From a virus, in IMG/VR virus record IMGVR_UViG_3300042398_001156, positions 1-64,000 of that record: a DNA stretch of 64,000 nt, one strand, 5' to 3'. Both the position numbers and the translations under genes were made by a program. Numbering within the stretch: position 1 is the stretch's first letter; each line of letters begins with the position of its first letter. Below are positions 50,001 to 62,000 of the stretch, one piece after another. A model generated the notes under the pieces. The model was not told where the DNA came from. It saw only the letters and a list, made by a program, of their open reading frames with translations, and searched no databases.

Positions 50001-53000
50001 TTTTATAAAATGCTAATTCGTTACTAACGAGTCTACTTATTTGGTCGTTAACACTTTCTTTAGAACGGTTGTTATAAGATTTTTCCTTTTCATTTTTTAA
50101 TGATTTAAATTCTTTAAATGAATCTGTTATTTGTTCTATTAATTCTTCAATAGTAATAGGATCTTTTAGTACATCTAAATTTTCATCTTTTAAAAACTGA
50201 CTAACAGATTCAGTTTCTAAATCAGAAGCTTTCGAAATACTTGCAAGTGCTTCATTGTAATCATTCCCATAAGGATTACTTAATTTACTTGCAATAATAT
50301 GTAAGTTATCTTTTGTTGCACGTGTGCTTGTACTATTCTTAACTGTATTAATACGTTGAGATGTTTGCCCTTCTTCTCCAATTGTAACGTACTCTACATC
50401 AACTTCTTTAGATCCTAAAAAGAAATCTTTAGCGTGTTGATATTTAGATGGTAATAACTCTCTTATGTATATACGTTGTTTATAACCCAAAGATTCTATA
50501 ATAGTTTTATAAAGAAAATAACTGTCAGCTAATAAACGAATTTCTTTCATATCTAATTTAGCATTACTATCTGAAGTAACTGCATATCTTGCTTCTATTT
50601 CTTTAAAGGTTCCGTAAGCCATATTAAAGATACGGAATAAACGGAAGCCAACAATACGTAAAGAAACTAATCTTCCTAAAAAATTATTAACTGAATCTTG
50701 TTGGCCATTAATTGTAATAGTTTTATCTAAAGCTTTTTCTAAATCTTTTTCTTGATTAAATATTTTTGAAACTTCAACAATTATATTTAAGTACTGATTA
50801 TAAACTGAGTCTGGTACGTAAATGTCACCGAACATTTCTTTTTTAGAGTATTCATTTATTAATAAATTTGCGGCGTTTAATGCGCTTGCTTCTGATCTAT
50901 AGCTACCTTGTAATTGTGTACTTTTAATTTCAATACGTTTTTCTTTTAAAGCTTTTAACTCTTTATCTTCTATTAATAATTCTTCCATTTCAAAAGTATC
51001 TTTATCCATACCAATAGCAATTGCATTATCGTGGTCATCATCAACACCAAGTGTAATGTCTCTTATACCTACTTTGTTAGCACTTGCTAATACACGGTTT
51101 TTAAACGCACGTAAATATTCACTTACAAGCATACGAATAGGTCCATGTTTAGCAATACCAATAATGTTATTAGCTTCTATAGATTGAGTACCTATAGTAC
51201 CACGATCAACAATAGATTGATTTAAATAATTAGAGGCGTGTCTTTGTATTACGTTTTCTAATTTTTCTTTAGTTTTCTTTTTAGCTTTAGGATTTATAGC
51301 TTTTTTAAATTCACGAATAGCATCTTCGTTTCTTGAAAAATAAAATACATATAAGTATTGTTCATCTACTTCGTCAAATTTATCTACAACAATACCGTTC
51401 TTTTGATAGCCTTTATACTTTTTAATAAACTCTAAATAGTGTGGGTTTAATGAAGTTGCATTTTTATAGAACGTATCAAAGTGTCTTACTACAGCATCAA
51501 CTTTATTAGGACCACTCATTACTTCCGCAAATGAAGTTAATTCTTTAACAACTAAAGCAGCAGCATATAATTTTTTATATAAGAAAACAAGTACATCTTC
51601 TGCATCTTGTTTAAAATAATCTTTATGTTTAACTGCATCTACTGCATCTATATAAATTTTTGTTTCTGGGTTATACGCAACTTCTTTAAACCAACCGTTG
51701 TAAACTTGATCAGTAAAATTAGGTAACATTTGTTTAGCAAAATTATTAGCGTCTTTGTTAATTTTTTCTTTAAGATCTTCAAAACTTAATCCTGCTTCTT
51801 GATCTTTTAAAGCAGTTGAATATATTGTGTTTCTAAATGTACCCAATACTTTTTCAAATGTTAACGTTAATGAATCTACAGAAACAATATTTCTTAAAGG
51901 ATCTTTAAAACTATTCCAAACATTACCTGTTTGATCTCTATTAATATTTGGGAATATGCTTAACGTAGATTTAGAAGTTTGAATTTTTCTTACACCACCG
52001 AATATAAGAATACCGACTTTAGATCCTTGGAAACGTGTAACCGTTTCATTACGTCCAACACTGTATAATTTTCTAAAGAATACTTTTTTTATTATTTCAG
52101 CGTTAGCTTTTTCTTTTCGGTTTCTAATAATTTCATCTACGCCCGTTTTAATAATATATTCTTTATCTTTAACTGATAAATGTTTTTCTAAAACTTCACC
52201 ATTAACAACATTAAAATCTTTACGGCTAACATATTGTGTTAAATCATATTTTTTAGCATCAATAATTTTTTGGAATAAATAAGAACGTGCAGCAATATTG
52301 AAATATCTTTTATCTTCTAATGCTTTTTTAACTGCAGCTGGATCTTTGTAGTCTTTTAATTCAAAGTCAGGCGCTGTGTTTAAGTTAAAAAGTTTTCTTA
52401 TTGCAACGTTTAAAAATTCTTTTTGTTCAGTTTCAGTCCAGTCTAAAGTTTCTGGTATAACAAGATTGTTAATATCTTTTTGAATACCTTCGTATAAAGA
52501 ACCATATAATTCTGACCATTTATATGTTGTTCGTATTTTTTCAAAAACGGATTTACCTACAGAAGTATATTCATAACCAATGTTTTGAATACGTTTATTG
52601 GTTTTAACATCAGGTATTAATTCTTTACGTATTTTTTCTAAGTAGCCTTCTACATATCTTCTTTCTTTTTTAATTGGGTCCCAAGTAAAGTACCCTTCAT
52701 CGTAATAAGATTCTTTAGTGGCATCATCTCGATCAAAACGTCCATCAATAAATTGTTGTTGGCTTAAAGCAATCATACCAATAGTATCACCATCGTTATC
52801 AGCACCCATCATTTTGTACATATATGGGTTAGCTTCAATAGCTGCGTGGTCGTGGTAACCTATAATTTTTAAAGTAGGTGTAGAGTTAGCATCTTGGATA
52901 GGCCACCGTGCTGTTAGTACCCAACCAAATTTACGCCCTAACTTATTCTTATAAAAGCTAATAGTATTGTTTTTATTAACAGTGTATAAAATATTTTCAA

Positions 53001-56000
53001 CACCGTTAATACTGTCATTAGTCATGCCTTGTTTATGTAAATGAATAATAAATGCTTCTAGTTCTTCTTTGTTTTTTAAACTTATTTCGTAATTTAATCC
53101 TGTATCTTTGACATTAATACCACTAAAATTTTGTTTCTTTGCAGTGTAATTAAAAGCGTTAATAAGTTTTAACCAGGTGGTTTCGTCAAGTTTTTCTAGT
53201 TGTAACCAGTCTTTCTTTTTACTTAAAGTTTCCCAAGAGTCTCTAGAAGTTCGTAAATTACCTAAACTTAAATCAATGTTGGCAAGTAATTGTTGTCTAA
53301 CACCAGGGTGTTTACGATATAAATATGTATAGATAGCACCTGAGTCAGATGTTAAAAATTCTTGAGCACGATTCCGTGAAGCTAAATTAATTTCTTTTAA
53401 TTTAATATCAAACCATGATTTATCTTTTGCGTTGCTTTCAAGACGCATGTTAAAGAACATCATGTACTCTTGTGCGTTATCAATTAAAGGTGTTTCTGAT
53501 CTTGCTTTAATATTATCTACGGTTTTTTTAATATCGTAATTGCCATTACTTAATTTAATAGCATAAGCTTCAAGGAACTTTTCAATGCCATAGCTTTGAA
53601 TTTCTGAGTAAATACTTATTTCTTTTCTAAAGTCTTGATCTAATAAAACTTTAAAGTCTACACCTTTCATACCTAAAATTGCAACAAAAGAAGGCGTTAC
53701 AGGTACACCGCCTTCAACGTTACCTTTTATATCACGATTAAATATTGCTAACTCAGGGTTACTGTTAAGCCTTGCGTTTACAGACATCTTTTCTGCGGTG
53801 TGATCAGCATCAGCAATCACATAGATTTCACCGCGTTGTATGTCTAAACCTTTAAAGTTATCAATTACAACATCACCTTTGTCTGTAACACGTTCTATAG
53901 TAATGTCTTCTGTAATAACATCATAAGTAAGATCACTAAATATTTTTACTTTATTGACAGAGTCTTCGCCAAATAAATCTAATAGAATATTATAATAATC
54001 TTCACCAGAATCAAGGATAATTTTTCCTTCTTTAATAACAAATAAATCTTTTAATTCTTTGTCTTTAGACGCAAGTATACGTAAGGCACGTTCAGTTAAA
54101 CCATATTTTTTAATAAACGCTTTATTTAAAATAGCAGATGTTTTATTAGGATTATCTAATAATTCTTTACCACGTTTTTGTAACTCAGAATTAACTAAAT
54201 ATTTTCTAATACTATTCATCGTTTGTTCTAGTACAGCACCCCCAGCACCACGTTGTTGTACCGAAGATTTATTAGCAATAATACTAACACCAAACTTTTC
54301 ACGTATCCCATCTTCAAAACGAATAGCACCTTTAAATCCCCACATGCCTAACCAAATTTTCCAGCCTTCATTAGCACCTAAAATTTTAGCTACTTTTCTA
54401 TCTATAATAAGTGCGTCTTCATAAGCCGCAGGCATATCCATAAAGCCTATTTCTAAATTCATACCTATCTTGTGAAATATGTTTCGTTTATAAAATTCAA
54501 ATTGTTTTTCTGTCAATTGATTAGGAGTAAACGTATTAATAAGTGTGCCATTTTCTGCTCTTCGTTCTAATAAATCAGTTAATAAATCACCCGTAGCAGG
54601 GTTATCTTTAATAGCTTGTTCAAAATATAATTCTAAAAGCTCTTCAAATTTTACAGATCTATTTAACTTGTCTTCAAAACTGTAGATGTTATTAATTAAA
54701 CCATACGGTGTATACTCTAAATATTGTTTATTGTAAGGTAAAATAATACGAGCAGGATTTGTGTTAAGTGTATGTGGCATATCTACGTTAGTAGGTAAAT
54801 ATATAGGTACAGATTTACCGGAACTTCCTTCTGCAGATTTTTCTAAATCAAGCAAGACTCCAATCTTGCTGGCACCCTCACTGGTCCAATCTATAACCAT
54901 GTTTGCACTATAAGTAGAAGGTACTAATAACAAGTATTTACTTGGGTCATTGCTTACAAATCTAGAAAGTGTACGATCTGCTAATCCTTGGTAAATTGTT
55001 TTAGTGTTATTTATTTTTTCTTTTTTACGTGCATAGTTATGAACATCTAAAAATCTAAAGAATCTATTTTTTAGTACTTGAGTCATGTTAATAACTTCTA
55101 AAACAGTATCAGGTATAGCATCATCAAAGACTTCGTCTTTTAAAAACTTTTCTGTAAGAACCTTACCACCTCTAACACCTTCATCATTTAATTCAAATAA
55201 GCCAAGCTTTCTGTATTTTTCATAATGTGATAACACACGTTTAATACTTTCAAAGCTGTGGTCTACACCATCTTCTAAATACACAATATTTTGTGGTAGT
55301 TTAGTATGACCAAGTTTTACTTGACCCTTAGCATCTTTGTAATTAAAGAAACGTTTTAACCAATCGTTAATATCTTCATCTTCTTTAGGTCCTTGTAGTT
55401 TAATTGTTTTAACTTCTAATGTTTTACCAGCTTCAATATAAGTGTAATTAAATTCAAAGGATACTTTACCACCTTTTAAACTAAACTTATAACTATTAAC
55501 AACGCCATTAAAATTATCAAATAAATTAACGATAAAAAAGTTTTCTGTAGGTCTTCTTATTAAAGCAACATCTTCTTTAATAACCAGTGCTTTACGATCT
55601 ACACCTTCATGTACATCTTTATACACACGGGTTACGTTAGGAATGTTTAATTGTTGAATAAACTCTAACCCTTCTTTTTGATTAGCTAAATTTTCTAATG
55701 AATCTAAACGTTCTTCTTTTGCTAGGTTTTCAATGTTTACTTTACCGCCATTTAAAATAGTATAAATGTGATCAAATTCCATTTCTTTTTTAATTGCATC
55801 AAGTTTCTTAACTCTGCTTAAAACTTCTACAAACTTATTAGTAACTGCTTCTGTGTTAACTTCTAAATCAGTTTGTTTTCTGTCAAATTTTAAACGGTTT
55901 AATAAATCAATATTGTTATTAACGTAATCTAATTCATCTTTAATAGCTAATGCAACAAGTGTACGCATGTTTAAAGTATCTATTTTTCCAACAAGATTAT

Positions 56001-59000
56001 CTTTTTCTTTTAATAAACTAAGTAATTTTGTCACACCTTTATTTTTACTAAACAATTCTACTAAGTTAGCAAATCGTTTGTCTTGAATAATATTTGTGTT
56101 TTCTTTTAATTTTAATATATTAAAAAATTTATTTAAGATATTAATTAAATCAGCATCATCAATTTTTAAATCAGGAATTTTTTTAAAGTCAGCACCTAGT
56201 ACTTCAGGTCCAATGTTATTCCAAGTCTCTACTAATTCTTGAAGCTTAACAATTGCTAAAGCTTTAAACTCTTCAGTCTTTTGATTTATTATATCTTCTA
56301 TTTTTTTATCAAACGTAGAACTTGCTGCAACTTTACCGTTGTTTAAAAGAGTAATCATAGTAGTAAGTTCTTGACTACGTTTATTATAAGCGTCTAATAT
56401 TTTATTTTTTTCTGCAGCATCCTTGATGCTTATAATAGTAGAATCAATAAATGTAGCTAAAAGTTTTTTAACTTCAGTAGATTCAATATCTATTTTTCCA
56501 TTAGGACTTTCTTCAATTATGCTCATTAACTTTTCTAAAGCTTGCACACTGTTGTTTAATTCTAATTGTAAGTTATCTAATTCTATTTTTAATAGACTAT
56601 AGTTTGTTATATTCGTAGAACTATAACCATATTTATCTTCATTAAGTTTTTCTTTTAGAACTTTATTAATTCTATACGTTGTATTTTTTGTAATCTCTTG
56701 TAACTTTTTAGAGGTTTTTCTAAGAATTTCAAAAAGAGTTTCTTTTTTAACAACACCATCTTCTACTTTCTTTGTTAAATCTTCAATTGTTTTTTCTACT
56801 TCTTTATATTCTTTTAATGTTTTTGCTTGGTCAGTAGCTAACTCTGTTAGTTTTTCTTTATGAGACTTTCTACCAGAAGTTTCAATAAAAGCAATAAATC
56901 TAAGTACTTGTTGTACTTGTAAATCAATTGAAGTATTTGCTTCGTTATAATTAAAGTCTGTTACTTGATCATCAGCGATGTTTAATTCTTCTTTAACAGC
57001 ATCTGTAATTAACTGTCTTACGCTTGTTAATTTAGGATCACCAGCAATACTATCTACACCTTGTTGTATCTGTGCAGTAAATTCTTCTTCCATTATTTTT
57101 AATAACTCATCTGTGTAAGCTAAAATTTTAGCATCTTCTCGTATGTTATGTCTTAACATCCAACCTTCATTAAAATATTTAAATATAGCATTTCTAATAT
57201 CTAAACGTTTAATAGGATCTTTTTCATTAATGTAGTCAAGTACTAAACTTTTTATAGTATTATATTGTGATTTTTCTCCTGTAAATAAACTTACTTTACG
57301 ACCTTGATTTGTTACTATACTTAAACGACTTTCAACATTTTTAATAACATCTTGTATTAAAATGTTTTCTATTTCACGATCAAACTTACCTATAGCTGTT
57401 AAGTCAGCTTTGTTTAAAGGTATACCTTTTTTTAATTTTTGATTAATTCTAGTTATTTCTTTTTTATTAGCAGCAATTAAACGTGCAGCATCTCCACGTG
57501 TAACAGCGTCGTTAACACTAGCGTACTCCATGCGTTCTCTTATAGCTTTAGGATCGTTATCTCTTATTAATTGGTAATATAAGTTTACTTTTAAAGTACT
57601 AGCAAGACGTTGAATAAATTGATTGTAGTTAGGAAAGTCAAAATCTTCACCGTTATGTGCAATAATAGGTACATTTTTAGGCGCTGCGTTTACTTCGTTT
57701 ATAAAAAGACGGGTAACTTCTATGTCATTACGCTGACCTATTACATACTTAATAGTAGTATCTATACGTTTATCTAATTCATCTTTTATTGTTTTATTTA
57801 AAAGATTATAGTACTCATCTTGATCTGTATTTCTCCAAACTTTTTTAGTTTTAGTTGGGTCAGCATTAACCCAAGCTTTAAAGCCTTCCATTTCTTTTAC
57901 ATACATACGTCTTTGTTGTTCATAAAACCGTGTTAATTCAGGAGACAATTTAGTTTCTACTTTACCGTTTACAAGTTCTTCTGTTTTACCTTCAATAAAT
58001 ATTTGATTTGTCATAAATTGATTTAACACATCAAAAGATAATTTACCTTTAACGTTTTTAAATTTTAATATAGTTAATTGATATGGAATTTTATTACCGT
58101 TACTATCTGTTACAGTTTCCATGTCTAAAATAATAAACTCTTCAGGTAAGTTTTGACCTGCTTTTTTCATCTGGGCCATATAATTAAAAGCAGTAATAAC
58201 ACCATCTGTTATACCATTATGTAGCCCTATATTTTTTTCACCGTCAGTATTAGTATCTTTAATTAGTTGTACTAATTTATCATAACCACCTATGTAATAT
58301 TGACCGGCATCTTTAATAATTTTTTCAATAACCTCAACACTAGTCTGTTCAACATTAATTTTATTTAAGTTTCTATACGTATCTAAATTACTATTACCAT
58401 AAGGCTTTTCTTCTTTTCTAGCACTTATAAGGTTATCATAACGATTCTGTATACCCTTCTTATCGCTTTCAGCTTTTTCTAATAACTCATTTAATTTAGC
58501 AATACGTGCAGGTACTTCTGTAGAGTAATCTTTTAATGCTTCTTTTTCTTTTTTTAAAGCAACAATTTTATCTGTTAGTTCTTTTCTTTGCGCAATTAAA
58601 TCATCGTGTTCTTTTTTATATAAAGTAGTATCATTTGATAATATGTAAGACGCAAGATACTCATCTGATATTTCTTTATTTGTTTCAGCACTTACTTTTT
58701 TTGCAACACGTTTTAACACAGTAGTAGGATCTTGATTACCTTCTGTTTTTAAAACATTAATGACATTATTACTATTTTTAATATTAACTTTATTTTTTGT
58801 TATACGACTTTTTAATTCTATTAACGCTTTTATAGTCTGTTCTAAATCATAATTCTTTTGATTAGTAATTAAATTATTTATAGTTATTTCAAATTCACCT
58901 TTAAGTTCTTTTAATTGGTCTTTACTATATTTATCTTTAGTAGTTTCTACAACAGTAGATTTATTAATTGCGTCTTCTACTTTTTTAAGTTCATCTAATA

Positions 59001-62000
59001 TATATTCTTTTTGTTTAAATGAATTAATATCCATGTTGTCAAAAGGATATGATTTTAATTCTAATAATCTTTCTAATACTAATAAAACTTCTCTTGGTAT
59101 TTCTATAGTTGTAACGTTACTTCCTGTACCAACAACTTCAAAACCTTCTTGTATAGAAGGTTGAGCTACGCCTCTGTTTGCTTTTTTTCTTTTTTCTAAT
59201 TCTTTTTCGTCCGATTTAAAATCAGATTGTTTTACAAAATAAAGTTTTTCTGAGCTAACATAAGTTATTGGTATTTGTAAAGATGTTGACCAGCTACCAG
59301 TTGGTTCATCTCCACCACGTACATATAATCTTTCTGTACTACTATTAACTATGTTTTTTATTTTTGTTATAAACGTATTTAATTGATTTCTTACATAAGG
59401 ATTTTCAATTAAAAATTTAAGTATATCATCGTTTAATAAATTTCTTTTTTTCCAATCAATCTTACTGTATTCTTCTTCTTCTTTATTTAATGCTTCTCTA
59501 AACTTATCAAATAGTGGATGACTTTTTCCAAAGGCATCAAACTCTGCTTGGGTTTTGTCAGTGTTTGGTATTTCACGGCCACTATCTACCCAGTCTTTTT
59601 TTATTTGTTGATAAAAACTTTCTCTTAAATCTGAAGCTTCTTCTAATTTTTCAAACATTAAAACAATTTCTTTTTCGTAAGAAGTTATTTTACTTTCTAT
59701 TTCTTTTAAACCTTCTTCTTTTCCAAGTTTTTCTTTAACTTGTAAAACATTTAAGCTACTTTTTATTTTAAAAGAACTTAAATAATTGCTGTCTTCTTTA
59801 TTAATAGTAGCAATTAATTGTTTAGTTAGCGTTAATAATCCTTGAAGTGTAAATTTCTTTAAGTAAATAAGTTTGTTTAATTCTGTTTTGTAACGTTCTT
59901 TTGTTATATCTTTTTTATTAATTCCTAACTTATGTAAATCATAATTAATTTTAAGTTGCGCGTATGTTGCCCACAAAAATTTACGATATGAAAGCTCATT
60001 AGCTCTATCATGTTTTTTAAATGTAAATGTTTCTTTTTTATTTTTAACATCTTGTATAGCTTTATCAATAACAGTTTCATAATTATCAAAATCTTCCAGT
60101 CCAAAAGTATTAAAGTATTCATCTTGTGCTTGTGCTAAATAATTTTCTGCTTTATTTAAGTATTCACTTTGTGATTTTAAAAGAATATCCGTACTTTTTT
60201 TATCTAGTGTAAGTGAATCTTTTAAATCTTTTTGTTCTTTTGCAGCAATTTCTTTAGCAGCACCTTTAAAACTTCCATAGTAAGCTCTTTGAATTTTATT
60301 AACATGATATCTAGCGATAGCTAACTGTCTTCCTTTACGACTTAAACCATCTTCTGTATCACTAATAATTTTATCACCGTCTGTAAAATATTTATTAATG
60401 TTATCAATTCTATTTTCATTATTTTTAATAATGGATTCATAACCTTTTCTATAAGTACCCCAGGTCTTTTTTGAAACTTTAGAATCTTTTGGATCAACTC
60501 CATTAATTAAAGTTTTTTGAAGTGTATTAATTGTATTAATTTTATCTTCTGCATTTTTAATAAAGTTATTATAATCTTCGACTGTTTGTATATTAATACC
60601 TAATTCAATTAATGATTTAACATTATTTTCAAAAGTATCTTTTTTATATGTATTTCTAATTTTTGCAAATGCTTTATATTCTTTTGTAGATAACCACGTT
60701 TTTGCTTCAATTAAATCATCTCTTATTTTATCGTACAGTTCAAAAAACTTAACAGACTTTTTATTTTTAAATTTGTTTATTTTATCTTGGTTTTCTTTTT
60801 GAGCCTTTGTTAATAATTTTTCATTGAACTCTTCGTATTCTTTAATAAGCGAAGGTGTATTTTCATACACAGCAATTAAAATTTTTTCTTTTCTGTCTTT
60901 TGCTTCTTTATCAATAGTAGTTATTTCATTATTTAAAATAACTTGAGATGATTCTAAAATGTTTATTTGTGTTAATAATTCTAATTCTTTTTTATTTATA
61001 GCAGCAAGATCTGTATTACTAAAATTAAACATAGATTTTAAACTATCTAATCTATTTGTTAATGTTACAGCTTCTTCTTTTAATTTATTGACAGTATTAG
61101 TAATTAATTCCCAGCTTACAATTGTAGGTAATTTTTTAAAATCATAATCTTTATCTCCAGCTACACCTTCTTCTATAGTATCCCATAACAGTCTTTCCCC
61201 TTTATCAAGATTTAATTGACTGCTTAAAATTTTTGTAAGGTCATTAATATTTTGAATACGTTTAGTTACTTCACTTCTTTCCTTAGGAGTCATTGCTTCT
61301 AAAACAGCTTTAGGAAAAATAATATTAATAGCTTTTCTAATTGATCCTGCTGTTTCAATTTGATTAGCAAGGCTAGTTAACTTTGAAATATTATAACGTT
61401 GCTGTGCGTCTGATATAGTTTTTATTTGATCTTCAAGATAACGCAATCTAGTTTGTGCTTGTGCTTTTGTTTTATTGTCAAACTTATTGATAAGAATATA
61501 ACCCATAACTGCTTGTACAAACTCTGGGGTTACATCAAGTAAATGACGACGAGAATTAAAATAATTAACTATGTCTTCTACTTGTTGGTTTATACGTTTT
61601 AATTGTTCTGGATCATTTATAGAATCAACATATTTTTTAAAATCATTTTTATAAATAGTAATAAATTCTTTACGTTGAGATATATTATTAATAGCAATAG
61701 CTATTTCTAAAAAACGAACAAAGTTAATATCTTCTACTTCTGGTTTAATTAACTTTAATAGATTTGTATATCGTTGCATTAATGCCGTGTAATCAATATT
61801 TCTAGAAGGAACTTCATCAATATTTTTAGCGTACTGTTCACTTGTGTAATGAAAACTAATATCTCCTAAAGCTTGTTCAATTATTTTAGCAACAGTTGCA
61901 TTATAGTTTGGATTTGAATTAGGTATAAATATAACTTTAAAAGTATCACGCATTTGTTGTAATATAATTTTGCTAATATTATTAGGTGTAGTTAAAATAT

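Noticed and set aside
54059-54424. 121-codon plus-strand frame inside the giant gene
   Set aside because: Antisense to the most conserved polymerase region and without a ribosome site.
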